Of a stretch of DNA of 64,000 nucleotides, positions 39,532 to 51,218 are shown piece after piece; within the stretch, counting starts at the first letter, position 1; each line of letters begins with the position of its first letter. The stretch is from Effrenium voratum. Taxonomy: Eukaryota > Sar > Dinophyceae > Suessiales > Symbiodiniaceae. Location of the stretch: the NCBI GenBank assembly GCA_963377175.1, contig CAUJNA010000468.1, positions 117,501 through 181,500 on the forward strand, in the 5' to 3' direction. Under the pieces are notes generated by a model. It saw only the letters and a program-made list of their open reading frames with translations, made no database searches and was not told where the DNA came from. A program made the translations under genes and the position numbers.

Positions 39532-39625
39532 CCCCAGCATGCTCCATCAGGCCTTGCCACACATTCTCCACTCCGAGCCCAAGGGAGACGCCGGCCGCGG
39601 CCGATAGCTCAGGTGCTGACTTGGC
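39532..39625 (-). CDS. Possible exon upstream of the LRR gene
   Basis: A minus-strand frame reads AKSAPELSAAAGVSLGLGVE and NVWQGLMEHAGG. Composition suggests coding. The opposite strand has a good acceptor-like TCTTTTTTTTCAG at about 39,640, so strand is not certain. Confidence 0.35.
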
Positions 39626-40026
39626 TCTCTTTTTTTTCAGCCAGCACTCCAACACCCACTCCAAGACACGTTTTCGTTTCGGGGACGTATACTAACAAAA
39701 AACAAAAACTTTGGCTGCAAGGAGCAACAACAAACGGTTGCTTCGCTCAGCGGCAGCGCGTTTGGGCTGCTAACCTTGCCCCTGGCCTATTCATTTGGGC
39801 TGCTACTGTGGAAGCCCTAAATATTGCGCAAGTTCTGCCACGTGGGATGCGGACACTGATTCTCTGGCACCGCTCACTGCGTGCGAACCCCTCTGCCCCT
39901 ACAAGGTCGAAGCCAAGCACGTAACCCTTCTTCCCAGGCCCAAAATATTGCAAGTCCAACACTGTATTAGGCAATCTGTTGGCTTGCTTCGCACGTGCAA
40001 TATTTAGGGCTTCGACCGTAACAGGT

Positions 40027-40115
40027 TGATCCTTTCGAACGTTTCGAGCATTTGGAGCGTTTCAAACGTTTGAAACATGTCAAACGTTTCAAACGTTTCA
40101 AGCATTTCGAATATG
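40027..40115. repeat. 9-bp periodic TTTCGAACG/TTTCAAACG array
   Basis: Variants of TTTCGAACG, TTTCAAACG and ATTTCGAAT follow one another at 9-10 bp spacing. TTCGAA and GTTTGAAAC are self-complementary. A second, longer block lies at 41.4 kb. No gene is apparent in between except short unassigned frames near 40.6-40.9 kb. Confidence 0.75.
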
Positions 40116-40639
40116 AACGTTCTTGGGTGACCTGAAACCTTGCTAAGGACTCAAGGAGCTTAAAGCTCGGCTAGGTTGAGCACTGAGCTAGCTTGGCAAG
40201 CCAGCTGCCAAGTGCTTAATCAGCACGGAGCAAAGCGGTTGAGGCAGTTTGCGGCCAAGTTTTGAGGGTTATCAAAGTCGCTAAGCAAGTAGCCCTGGCC
40301 AATGCGAGCGTTCAAAATGCAACAGCGCGCATCAAGTCGCAGTGTTTGCGTGTTCGCTGGACAGCAACATTTCTTGTGTGGCTTGGCAAACTGCATGAGC
40401 ACCTTTTCGTGCGATGCTCCTGCCAATACTGCGCTTTCTCATCAGCGCCGCTGCCACTGAGACTTGCATCCCAGAGTGTCACGCTCCTGTTCTTTTCGAG
40501 CGCAAGAGCTTTTCAGCTTTCCACGCAAGGTTGCAAAATTGATCAACAATTGCTTCCAGAAACTGGCCATCCTTTCAGGTTGTTCGTGCCTTGGCTTCAG
40601 TAGCCGCCTTGCTCCTGGCCAGCGACTTCAATCAGATGT

Positions 40640-40936
40640 CAAGCATGGTCACCAGCTGGGAATGTCTCTTGACCATCTTGTGATATCGCTCATGGCAAAA
40701 TACGAGGACAGAAACCACCATCCTTTGAGATGAGTGGGGAAGTGCAAGCCGCAATGGAACTTGCTGCGCATGACATTGGCCCAGGAGGTAGGCTTGTGTT
40801 CTTCCACGACGACCTGACATCTTTTCGGCAAACGCAATGCTCCAGACGGCCCAAACTGTGATGCAACACGCAGAGCTTTATTCGGTCTGAGATTCAAGAG
40901 CGCCGCTGCTGCGCAGCCTTGACGGAGGTTCTGCAA
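40640..40936 (-). other. Unassigned open frame
   Basis: A 95-codon minus-strand frame includes FGPSGALRLPKRCQVVVEEH and later GWWFLSSYFAMSDITRW. The composition looks protein-like, possibly a remnant of a mobile-element protein, but I recognise no family. The rest of 40-43.7 kb shows only short frames and repeats. Confidence 0.3.
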
Positions 40937-41407
40937 CAGGTGACATCTGCTTCACACTTCACAAAGAGCTTCAACGCATGCAGTTTCGCAACTGAAGCGC
41001 TACTGGAGTTTGCCGCGCCAGAGGCTGTATTTTTCTCTTGAGGTAACACAGGCGGGCTTGCCTGCTGCTACTCACTGCAACCCTTGGACAACTTCTTAGC
41101 TAACCGCTGAGCTAGCCACTTGGCTGCATGGTTAGCAAGTGAGTTAAGCACTCATGTTGCGCAGGACGAAGTAAGCCAATGGCTCCATACCTGCTAAAGG
41201 GTCTGAAGCAGCGAATTTACTCGCTGAGGCTAGCGATTCGCAACGTGGGTGCAAGTGAGCCAAAACCATAGCCTACTTGGACTTGAAACAAATGCAGTTG
41301 TAAGTAAGATATCAAGTGTTGTGTGGTACTTGCGACTGACTCAAAAAGATAGCTACTAGGTGTTTTAGAAGCTATGTCACCACGAGCCTGGTCTCACCCA
41401 AGTTTCT

Positions 41408-41632
41408 ATCGCGTCAAACGTCTCGAACATTTCGAACCAACGCTTCGAACATCTCGAACGTGTTGCACATTTCAAACACGTCTCACGCTTTGGACGTTGT
41501 CAAACAATTCGATCGTCTCGAACGTATCGAACGATTTCAAACGGTTCAAACGCTTCGAACGTTTCACGAACGTTGCTAGCATGTCGCACGTTTCGAATGC
41601 TACGAAAGCTTCGAACTGTTCGGGGCCCAAAC
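41408..41632. repeat. Diverged TTTCGAACG-type array
   Basis: About 225 bp of NNTTCGAACG-like units at roughly 9-10 bp spacing (ATTTCGAACC, GCTTCGAACATC, TCTCGAACG). It is more diverged than the block at 40.0 kb and clearly the same family. Confidence 0.75.
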
Positions 41633-42116
41633 AGGCCGGGGCCGGACTGTCTCACTCTGGTACCACGGCAAGAGGCAAGTCCATGCCCATTTCCCAATTT
41701 TCCACCATATTCTCGCCTCATGCAGTCTGCATTGCGTGAGAAGCTCAATCCGCGTGGGGCGGCCTTTTCAGATCGTTCCCATTGGCTCAAAACCCAAACA
41801 CACTGCACATTTAGCTGGATGTGTCCAAAACTGTCAAAACATGAGTTGGTCTGCTTTTGGCTTCTTTTCAAAAGGCCGCCTCAACAGGGGGTCCTCCCCT
41901 TTCATTCAGGATTTTCCCGCTAGAAGAACAGACTGTTTGAACAAACTCTCTCCGCTGGGCAACCGCAGGTTCAACTCGATTGTTCCAGCGAAGCGCTTTA
42001 AAAGCTTCATGAAAAATGTGCGTCTGTGCAAACCGATCTTCACGGACTTCACAACACACAGCTGCAAAATCTGGCGGATTTAGGGCAAGGCAGGACACTG
42101 ATCTTGGAGCTGTCTA

Positions 42117-42148
<32 letters not shown>
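42117..42148. repeat. (TC)n microsatellite
   Basis: A short TC run. The surrounding 41.7-42.6 kb shows nothing else I can support. Confidence 0.9.
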
Positions 42149-42151
<3 letters not shown>

Positions 42152-43756
42152 GGCATTCCGGTGTTGACGAAAATATGATATTCCTGGATCCAATGCCATG
42201 TGCCTTTGCCACTGCGTGGGTTCTTTTCTCCGCAGAACGGTAGACCTATGTCTTGGCTTTTTTCAAGGGTTGCTGAGGCCCTCTTAGGGACATGATTGAA
42301 GGCTGCAGGAAAGCGAACATTCAGACAAGTTCTCACATCTGTTTGCAATTTCCCGCGAAGTAAGCACGTGCCAAAGATTTGACCCGCAAGGAGAAAAGAT
42401 CGCCAAGATTCTATCAGGCCACTTTGGCAGCTTGACCCGACTCAGTCGGGCACAATCCAGTAGGACTTACGCCAATCGCCATGCAAAACCGGGAGCCGCG
42501 GATCCTTCGTTCTGGCGCGTTCCGGCGCGACATTGCTATGTTCTTCTACCTTTGAATCGAATCGTCAAGTTGGGGAAGGCGTATGGCTAAGGCTAAGGCC
42601 AAAAGCTCAGGCCCGCGGCCCTGAGGGCGCCGAGCGAGATCGCGCTGAAGAGCGAAATCCGAGCGCATGGCAAGGGTTGTAATTTCACCTCCCGGCTGGA
42701 AACCACCTCGCGCCGCAAAAAAAAAAACAGCGGTTCCCAGGTCCGTGCAACTTCACCAATGGGTTATCCAACACGTTTCCAGCCCCATGCGCGTCACTTG
42801 GGCCCAACGGGCTCAAATGCTGAAGGCCTTGGTTCGGCTCGGCCTGGGCCATTGCTCAAAGGCGCGAGTGTGATTTGGTCCCCTCACTTCTCACAGAAAG
42901 AACCAGTGGTGTCCAAAGACCCGGGGGGTAAGCTACGACACAGAACAAGTCAAATAGCCTGAGAAAAAGTGAAAACTTTGGTATCTGCGCATATATGTTT
43001 TGTGTCTTTTAGCCTTTGCTCTCATTCAGTAACGAAATCAGATTGGAATTGCAACAAGGAACATATCAGCCACCCAAGCTGACCGGATTATTCCATGTTC
43101 AGACGAGAGAGTGTGTGCGTGTTTGCGCGTGCGTGTGCACTTCTCAAAGTGCATATCGGAATACCCGTCCGGGAGGAGGAAACACAACATGCACCTCTTT
43201 TTGGGAGAAAGGGAAACCAACTTTTTTTGTGAACACTCATCAGCCGCCCGGACCTCTGAGCTCGCGACGTGAGAACGCGCATAATGCATCGGAAGCCAAC
43301 AAAACAACAGCAGATCAGTCAAACGAAACAGGGGCCCGCGAAGAGAAGCCTCGCCAAATGACCACGATATGCTGATTGGGCAAGCGGGCGCAAAAAAGAG
43401 ACAGCTGAAACGGCGTCGCGCAGCTGCAAAAAAAATGGCAAAAAGGTGCTGAGCGTGATGGCGGCAAGCACCCAAAAAGCCGGAAAGACTCCAGGGAAAC
43501 CCCGATCAAAACAAGCAAAACGCAGCGGCTGGTTGACTCTTACAACCCGCTTCGTTGGGAAGAATGTACTGGGCCCATTGCGACAATCAAAATGTCCGAC
43601 TCTAGAAATACTGAAAACACAATCCACAGCCTAGTCGCACATGAGAAAACCTGACAGAAACAGATCCTTGTGATAGTGTGTTGCTAATATCAAGTTGCTT
43701 CCCAGAAACCAGAGCAAGACCTACGCCTTAGATCTGGCAATGGCGATGGTGAGATG

Positions 43757-43892
43757 TTTCTACCCTTGTGCGATTGAAAACGCTCAGCCGACGCCGCAGC
43801 ACCTTGTCATGTTTCCTCCCTGACATCAAGCCATGCGGTGCGCCTTGGGGCAATACTTTGAAGTTCTGCCTGCGCCGGCCAAACGGCAATTG
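43757..43892 (-). CDS. Possible exon(s) of a third minus-strand cluster
   Basis: A minus-strand frame includes GRRRQNFKVLPQGAPHGLMS followed by GRKHDKVLRRRLSVFNRTR. It has an internal GCGCAG acceptor and CCCAAG^GCG and ACAAGG^GTAG donors, so it may be one or two exons. Function unknown. Confidence 0.35.
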
Positions 43893-44481
43893 GGGTCCCA
43901 GGCCTTGCAAAACCTATCAGCTCCCATAGTTGTTGCAAAACGGTCGACCGCCCTCAAAAAGTCGTGATCAAAACCTGGTGAAGGCAGTGTACGCAAACAG
44001 TGAAACGGGTGTCTTCTATGCCGGGCTCATTTCGTGGCGGAACCGGGAGTGGGGATCCTGCTAGTCGCTGTCGCGGCCGGACCGCATATTATTTTGAGAC
44101 TCACTTGCAAAGCAGTTGGACTGGCTTGCAAAGCCAACACGCTCGCGCAGATTGGCAGCACCCCTGCCTTCAAGTCCGACATGTGCGCTCTTGCCCGCCT
44201 CCAGCCGAGTGGGCAACAGTGAACTCGTCCAAATGTGTCCGAGTATCAAGGACCAAGCTCCTCGCATCCTACCTTTCAAAACGTCCAGCAGATGGCAAGA
44301 GAGGAAACTGCAGAGGGGGGGAGCTTGGAAAGAAGCGTTCAATCAAAGCCTTAGAGTCTGAGTGTTGTGTTCCGGGGTTACGCCATCCCTCTGTGTCTCA
44401 TTGTTGTTTCCTTCTGGCCATTGCAAAGCCACAAGGCTCGCCAGATGGTCAGCTGAAGTCGACACCGCCAAAACCGGCTGC

Positions 44482-44582
44482 CTCCTTTCCACCAGCTTCT
44501 CCAGGCAGTCCGGCTTCCTCTCCACAATTTCCATGAAGCGCTCGAGAATCCGAACCTCGGATCCCACCAGCCAAGCGAGCAG
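44482..44582 (-). CDS. Helical exon, third cluster
   Basis: The 101-bp exon has an acceptor ACCTTTGGAG and a GC donor GAAAGGAG^GCAGCC. It encodes LLAWLVGSEVRILERFMEIV and ERKPDCLEKLVER plus two bases, strongly amphipathic. I do not recognise the family; armadillo/HEAT-like or TPR-like helices are possible. Confidence 0.6.
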
Positions 44583-44865
44583 CTCCAAAGGTCTGCTTCA
44601 CTCGGAAGGATGACCCGTCAAACCCAGCCAGCTGTGCCCGCATTTGGAAAGCCGAGGCCATGAATCTTGAGACTCTGCCCGTCTCGCCTGTTGAAATCCC
44701 ACACTGACTCGGACGTGTGGTTTTTCCTGCCATCTTAGCAGTCCCCCCGTTTGAGACAAACCCATTCCGAGTTTCCGACGCGTTCCCTCTCTCGGCACAT
44801 TCCTCACCGCACGCCCCATGTCCCGTCAGGCCCCCGCATAGCGCTCGTGGAGGCGGCGGTCTGGG

Positions 44866-44934
44866 GCCTGCCCCTCGACCGGCTGGGACCAGGAGCCGCG
44901 AGGAGTTTGCTGGCAAGACGGCACCTGGCGAGAT
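44866..44934 (-). CDS. Possible exon, third cluster
   Basis: An acceptor CATCTCGCCAG leads into a frame reading CRLASKLLAAPG after one completing base. The 3' border is unresolved. It lies upstream of the exon at 44.5 kb in the same orientation. Confidence 0.4.
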
Positions 44935-45087
44935 GTTCCGCGTCCGCTTCAAGTCCACAGGATCCGCCCCAGGATGGCAAGGACCACTCACTCCAAAACC
45001 GAAAAAGAAAAAAACAAGTCGCGCGACAGGGACTTGAGAATGCCTCTTCCAGAAAGTGAGGTTCAAAAAAAGCATAGGGAGGAAGCG

Positions 45088-45152
45088 CGGAACTTGTCTC
45101 CGCCGATTTCGGGGGCCTGCATGATGACCCCGACGCTCTGCTCCAACTTCGC
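45088..45152 (-). CDS. Exon, third cluster
   Basis: After an acceptor GCGTGCCAG the minus-strand frame reads AKLEQSVGVIMQAPEIGGDK followed by FRA. It looks like coding sequence, but the donor is unclear and the family unrecognised. Confidence 0.45.
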
Positions 45153-45159
45153 CTGGCAC

Positions 45160-47700
45160 GCATGCCCGTTGTGAAGCACCGGCGGCGGACGGAGCTGTCT
45201 TGGTTGCTGTTGACCCCCCTGCAAAAAGCTAGCTTTGGGGGTTTACTGGAAAACCCAAAAAGTCAAAGTCTAGAGATCCAACCCAAGCAGTCAAGCTTTG
45301 GACCCCCTTTCAAAGACCGCACCAAACTGTCACCCTTTGAGTCTTGGGAGGACGTGAATCACTTTCGGAACGGGTATCGAGGTATACAGGAAAGCAAACA
45401 GGTCTCGAAGTGAGGCGTCAGGAACGAACTGCCCAAACTGACCAACACCAAGCGTGTCCTCAAATGGGTCAAAAGCTGCTTCATGAAGGCTGCCAGGATA
45501 GTGGAGCAGCCAAGATTCAAGTCCCAAATGTCTCCCCACACTATGCGTCTCCAGAAAACAGATCTTCCATTATACATGAACATGGATGTGTCGTTTTCGA
45601 GATCCCAAGTGTTTGTTGAGAAGCCAACCCGATGGGCTGTCCATTCGAGACAAAGCCCGCCTCAGAGTAGGGCTCCCATGCACGCGCAGGTCGCGCAGGC
45701 CGCCGCTGCTATGACTTGCTGCGATGGGAATGACAAGAAGTCCGAGTTGCCATAGGGGATGGTGTGTAGAGAGATCACTTCCCAGAAAAGTCTAACGTTG
45801 GATGTTGGATGGATCAGATGAAGAAAAAAGAGAGGAAGAAAAAACTCGCCAGTGCCGGTTCAACCAGGCTTAGATCAACGCCTAGATGCCCGCTTGCACC
45901 AAGCACAAGCCAAGGAAGCGCCAGAAAGGAATGAGGGGTGCGCCAGAAACCTTTGGACAAGAAGATAGATGCCTAAGACAAAGTGAAACATAAAACGAAC
46001 CACGGGACTGCAAGAATGTCAACTGAAAAAGAATGAGTGAGAATGAAAGACTGGGATAATTGATGGAGCAGAGGGGGGAACAAAATACGAGTACAGTCAA
46101 GTTGCTGACGAAACATGAGCCGCCTACGTGTCTATTAGTGTATTGAAATCAATGTGTGTCTGTGCATCTGTTTATCTATCAAAACAAACATGTGTACTGT
46201 GTACTGCATTTGGAAAGCGGTGTTGCTAAACATCAAAAAGAAGCGACAACTTCACAGTTGTTTCCCAGTCACGATATTTTGAGCCAATTCGAGAAGATCC
46301 AACCAAATATCGTTCTCCTTGCCTGCGGAAAGTTCTGGTACGGATGTCACATGCAAGCGAAATGATTTGTTCTGTTCGCTTCAACCATGAAGAAATCCGG
46401 CGCTTTGCTCCTGCACATGTCTCACAAATGTTCGATCATGCAGAACTATGCCTGTGGCACAGGGAGCTGCCCCCCAATACACAGTGTTGCGGCGCTGCTC
46501 CCTGCGAAACACGACCCTCGCTAAGAACAATGTGATCAAAGTGGGCCGGACGATCACGGAGCTCGGGCAAGCTGGTCAGTCCCGCAGTTTCACTCCGGCG
46601 AGGACCACCGGCCCCGGCTCGCAAACACCCTTTGCCTCAGTGCTGGGTGTTGGTACGGGTCTACTCGAAGGACAAGGAAGCCCAGTCATGAGAGCCAAGG
46701 CAGATCCGTGGCCACATTGCGCCAAGCCACCCCCGACTGCACACCCGCGCTGCAGCAGCCCATGGCAGCCGCCTACCGGAGACTAAATTTCAAAAGCTGC
46801 AGCCGCCAGCGAGTGCGAGCCACGGGCATGCCATGGCATGCCATGGCACTAAGTCACCAAGCGCGGTCTTCCATCAATGGTTTGCAACCAGATTTCTTTT
46901 TCAAACCCTTTGTGAAATAAAAGAAACATCTAACAACAATTCGGCGCAAACCCGCATGAACCCGGTCAAAATCAAGAAGGCATCCCTGCCAATATGGGTT
47001 TCTCCTGCCTGGCATTACAAAGCACCCTGCAAGCTCTGTTAGCGGCTACGCGCGCTGTCCTTCTCCTGACAATCCCAGCATTTTTTTGCGACCGGGGTTG
47101 CGCAGGCTACAGGTTGGGGAAGCTGTCACCCCCCTTGCAAAACGCGCGCAGCTCTTTTTGTCGGGAGTTGCTCAGAGGTATTAGGCTCAGGGATGCAGCT
47201 GGATCGACAACGCGTGTCCGAACCCATGTCGTCTGCATGCCATGCGGAGCCTGTGGACAAACCCCCTGGTCAACAATGCGTGTTCGACCTGCATTGTAGG
47301 TTTGTTACCGGCAGGGCGCCCATCACGGAACTCAGCGACGAGACGTACTTCTACAACCCGGAGCCGGAACAGCCGCGTACACGTACCACTAAGGGCCACG
47401 AGCTTTCTGAAGCTGCTCAACGCAAAACAAGGCCCAGGCGCTGCGCGGTTACTGCCACAGCAAGAAGACACTGAAGAAGAGCGCAGCCCACGCCGGAACG
47501 GCGGGGCGCACCAGTGCCAGCTCATCATGATTAACAACGAGAAACTCCGGCTGCCTGGTGCTCGCCGGCAACACGAGCTTTCTGCGATTGTCACGGGGTG
47601 ACACGGACCGTGGCGATGAGTTTGCCACTGCAGTCGGGGTTCTGAAACTTTGGGAAACCTTGTAGGGGCGGTGACAAGAATCCCGGCTATGACGTGTGTG
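45160..47700. other. Unassigned DNA between exon cluster and virus-like island
   Basis: Open frames on both strands, such as one with SDETYFYNPEPEQ at about 47.34 kb on the plus strand, are protein-like in patches but shift frame and match no family I know. GC content rises after about 46.4 kb, towards the level of the island. No exon could be bounded. Confidence 0.4.
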
Positions 47701-47959
47701 GGCCGACATGTGTCACAGAAACGATGCGTGTGTCACAGAAACAACAAGCTCGGCAGGCTGTCGACTCCAAAGCCCTTGTCATTTGGCAACTCCTAGCTCG
47801 GCAGGCCATTTTTGTGCCCTTTTTCCACCCAGTGCCCGGTGACAAGCGGTGACATCCTGGTGGCAAGTTGCCCCGAAAAGTGCAAATTACGCACCTTTTT
47901 CGGGCGCTGCTGGCACCCCAAAGCTCCGTTTGGCAACCCCACCTCTCTCTGCAGCACCC

Positions 47960-48368
47960 TGGCCTGGGCTCGAATCCCGGCAACAAGCTTGGCCTTGATG
48001 AGTGCCTCGCGGCCACCAACCGCAGCGTCTCCCGCTTGACGTTTTGCAGTATTTGCTGCTCCGACAGCCTGTCGGGCAGCTGGCCTCTCCACCCAGGAGT
48101 GGGATGTGTGCTACGTGCTGCGAGTACTTGTTCTTGAAGAACCGCCTCCCTAGGTTCGTCAGCTGGTAGGTGCCGTCCTCCCGCAGCCGCCGCACTGGGC
48201 CCCGCTGCCCGTTCAGGGGGCTGCCTTGGGTCGAAGGTCCTCGACTCTTGGCTGCCGCCCGAGCATGCTAAAGTAGGCCTCCCCGGCCCTGGTAACGCTC
48301 CCGTCCGCGCGCTGGAGCAGTGCGTAGGCGCCTCCCACTGCTTCGCCCAGGATGTCATTGTTGTCCAT
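47960..48368 (-). pseudogene. Degraded hypothetical gene of the virus-like island
   Basis: From a Met at 48,366-48,368 the frame reads MDNNDILGEAVGGAYALLQR, ADGSVTRAGEAYFSMLG and so on to a stop at 48,213. A second minus frame just downstream has REDGTYQLTNLGRRFFKNKY and SQHVAHIP. The two look like one protein broken by a frameshift at about 48.2 kb. The family is unknown. It neighbours the Dam-like fragment and is equally GC-rich, hence the tentative link. Confidence 0.4.
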
Positions 48369-48584
48369 TGCTTTTCTTAGGCCGGCGAAAAAAATGTGGT
48401 CCGGGCAACAAAATATAGAATTGGGTTTGTGCATGTCTGTGTGTGGCCCGACGTGGGCTTCCGGGCCGACAAGCCTCGAAACAGGCCAGTTGTTTGACTT
48501 GGACACTTGCATGGAGGCATGAACATGACATGCGCTGCTGGGGGACCCAAAACCCCAACCACACTCGGGCAGACCGAAGTCCCG

Positions 48585-48785
48585 GGCGCCGGGCGGCCTG
48601 CACGTGCGCCCTGCTGCGCAACAGCTTCTCAGGAAAGTGGGGCTCCTTCGCACAGCAGCAGCAGCCACTGCCCCCGAGCTGCGTGCGGCGGCTGCAGCTG
48701 CCACCGTCCAACGTGACCGTGCGGCACCAGGATGCGCTGGCCTATCTGCGAGCGCTGCCCTGCCTAGCACCCCAGCAGACCAGCT
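48585..48785 (+). pseudogene. Dam-like (D12) adenine methyltransferase fragment, 5' part, cut by the retroelement
   Basis: The plus frame carries CALLRNSFSGKWGS, then RRLQLPPSNVTVRHQDALAY and ends PQQTSC at the element boundary. D12-class N6-adenine DNA methyltransferases have an (F)xxN..FSG.. block, then an ND/HQDA-type motif and the catalytic DPPY. All but DPPY is here; the gene resumes across the insertion at 60,864 (LYFPG...). The N-terminal AdoMet motif is missing, so it was already a fragment. The same sequence is repeated, inverted, at about 62,197-62,365. Confidence 0.65.
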
Positions 48786-48935
48786 GCGTTAAGGCATGTC
48801 GCACTGCTCCTAGCTTGAACCCAAACATGAAACCTCGAAAGAACAAAGCTCGTCCTTCTTTTCACCGGGATTGCTGAAAGTTGCACTGCTTCCAGGGCAC
48901 TAGTGCGCCTGGAGCAGGAGGCACATTGACCCCCC
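48786..48935 (-). repeat. Split direct repeat B2 (3' end of the element)
   Basis: 150 bp starting (plus strand) GCGTTAAGGCATGTCGC and ending GGCACATTGACCCCCC. It matches 49,288-49,449 except for a 1-base difference and 13 bp absent here. Confidence 0.9.
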
Positions 48936-49015
48936 GAAATGTGAAAAGGCAAGACAATGCGTGTCCTTGCGGGTAAATGCAGTGCTTGGGGGGGCGCGGC
49001 ACGCGTGCCCACGCC

Positions 49016-49098
49016 CCAAGGTCCGGAGACCGACAGTCCGGAGACTCGAGGTCCGGAGACCGATTTTGGTCCGGAGACCTAGTCCGGAGACCACGGTG
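49016..49098. repeat. GTCCGGAGAC tandem array in the element 3' spacer
   Basis: Five GTCCGGAGAC units are separated by short variable spacers (CGACA, TCGAG, CGATTTTG, CTA). They lie in the 248-bp spacer between A2 and B2. Units and spacers are far too short for a CRISPR. A binding-site or minisatellite role is possible. Confidence 0.85.
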
Positions 49099-49183
49099 CC
49101 CGGAGGCGACCCACGAAAGTGCAGAGAAACTGCCGTCTATCCTGGCAAAGCCTGGCATAGGGCAATGCAGGGTGGGTGGGTGG

Positions 49184-49287
49184 GTTTCGAAATGAAACCG
49201 CAGGTTTGGGTCAAGGCTAGGAGCAAAACGGCCAACGCATAGTTCGATTCACCACATGCCCTAAACACAAGGGAAAAGAAACCCTAA
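49184..49287 (-). repeat. Split direct repeat A2 (internal)
   Basis: 104 bp identical to A1 at 60,760-60,863, directly abutting B1 at 49,288. The B1A2 junction is what a circular intermediate would contain, and it is diagnostic of split-direct-repeat YR retrotransposons. Confidence 0.9.
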
Positions 49288-49449
49288 GCGTTAAGGCATG
49301 TCGCACTGCTCCTAGCTTGAACCCAAACATGAAACCTCAAAGAACAAAGCTCGTCCGAAGCGGCCGCAGTTCTTTTCACCGGGATTGCTGAAAGTTGCAC
49401 TGCTTCCAGGGCACTAGTGCGCCTGGAGCAGGAGGCACATTGACCCCCC
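49288..49449 (-). repeat. Split direct repeat B1 (internal)
   Basis: 162 bp matching B2, with an extra 13-bp GAAGCGGCCGCAG segment inside. It lies about 260 bp beyond the end of the RNase H frame. Confidence 0.9.
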
Positions 49450-49709
49450 CTTCAGTGTTTCAGTCAACCCCGGTAAAAGCGAACCAGCTGGGCCGAAGGC
49501 CTCATCACCCGCCCTTCAGAGTGGGGTTGTACCTGGCAGGGCAGATGCTAGGGTCACCATGCACGCTGTGTTGTGAACAGCTCGGCATGCGGTGACTGCA
49601 CTTTTTTCTGGTCAGAGCGGCTTGTGCAAGCGGCTGGCTGACATTGCCAGTTGTTCTGGCTGACAAGGCAAAGGCAGAAAAGGGCTCGGAAGGCCAAGTC
49701 GAATGCAGG

Positions 49710-51218
49710 CTAGGCTGGCTCCGCGACGATGGACGCTGCTGCCAAATGTTCCGGACGCCAGGGCGCATGCATCGGACACAGTTGAATGCCTCGGCCCGAC
49801 ATCGCCAGGCTTGCAGGGCTGAAGCGCATGCGACTTTCAGGGCGATGGCTGAATCGGGCCAACCGACCTCTGCTGAGATCGTCTGCCCAATCATTGCACC
49901 TTCCTGGAACGTGCGTGGGCTGCAGCAGCACGTTGTGAGCGTGAGCCCAGAAGGCTGTTAACTGCACAAAAAGTTGCAACGGCCATGAGGTCGTGAACAA
50001 TTTGTTAAGGCTTGCTTCCGTGGCGGAATTGTCCGTGCCGGACGGCATGCTAAACGAGTAGTGCCCACCACCAATGTGGCTGTGGGTTGCTTGCAGCAGT
50101 GCTAACTGTGCAAGTGTTTCAAAGCATGCGATATACCGCTGTGCTGGCTTGACAAGGCAAGGCCACACGGCTCTTATGTCTTGCATGTTCCAGGTCTCGG
50201 CGAACCACACCACTTGGGAGGATGTGATTGCCCAGCCCCCAATCCCCACCATTTCATCTTCAGCACACGCGTCGGCGGCAGCCAGAGCTTGCAGCTGGCG
50301 TGGCCGCGCCAACGGCTGAATGGGTGAGTGTCGAAAGCACGACGCCAGCCAAGTAAGGCACTGTTGACTTGACTTGGAAAGGCTGGTGTATGGGTTATTG
50401 GGGTCCGCGATGCGCACCCATGTGGGCTTGCTAGTGCCAGGCACTCGCGGAATGTCTTCAAGGCAATGCAAGGTGCGGCCTGAAATTTCCAAGATTTTGG
50501 AGCCCGCTGTGATCCACAATCCCGGCAGGCTGTGACCAGTTTTGAGGTCCCTTGACAAGGATGCTCGAAAGGCTGACCACATTTGCGGTGGTATTGAGTG
50601 CATGGAGCCTGGTGGGCTGTTGAGGTCCGCGTAAAGCGGTGCCAGCCAGGACCTAAGGTGCAGGGCAATGCTGGTGGCCCAAATCAGCAGGCCTATGCAC
50701 TGCTCGAGTGTCTTGCGAGGCACACGTCGGCTTCCCAGCAGGGATTTGATCAAGGCGTCCAGCTTGGCCAGTTTTGAGGACATGAGCTGGATGGTGTCGT
50801 GAGAGAAGTTGATCTCCCAACCGCACCAAACCAGGCTATCCTGGAATTGCACCTTTTTCCACGAAATGGGTGCTGCAATGGCACAAAAGAAGAGCACCAC
50901 CAAGGCAAACATGTCTGGCGCGCTATCCCGGACGAGTGCACAGAGCAGGTCGTCCACAAAGAGAAAGGCTTTGTGCGGCTTCCAGGCTAGCAACCCATGC
51001 GCTTGACGAAGCAAGAAAGCGCCGGTGCGCTGCCACCAGAAGGCCGAGAAACGGCCCCCAAAATGGCACACCCTGTAGTGGTATAGCTTCCCTTGAAAGG
51101 CGAAGAGAAGAAGGCCATGTTCCTCTGGGCGGACCTGCACTTGTTTGTGTGCGGCTTTGAAGTCAATGCTGGCGCCGATGAAGGCACCTGCAAATGGCAT
51201 CTGGTATTGACCTGGCAC
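49710..51218 (-). pseudogene. Reverse transcriptase-RNase H of the YR retroelement
   Basis: The open frame of 502 codons starts within the RT. Residues 17-25 read ASIDFKAAHK with the first catalytic Asp (D19); FLFVDDLL at 86-92 is the RT active-site VDD box. Thumb/connection follows (SWKKVQF, CGWEI at 119-135). RNase H is complete: D316 in AAADACAED, E367 in FETLAQLAL, D396 in GTDNSATEA and D443 in CNDWADDLSRG. The FGGRFSAFWW motif at 53-62 and the RT-RH spacing fit DIRS-group elements. The N-terminal RT palm lies in another frame (see 50,987-52,801); the join near 51,190-51,215 is frameshifted and seems to lack about 20-30 residues. Broken here, intact enough for phylogeny. Confidence 0.88.

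Noticed and set aside
49016..49098. GTCCGGAGAC repeats as a CRISPR array
   Set aside because: Repeat of 10 bp and spacers of 3-8 bp; eukaryotic context; no cas genes.
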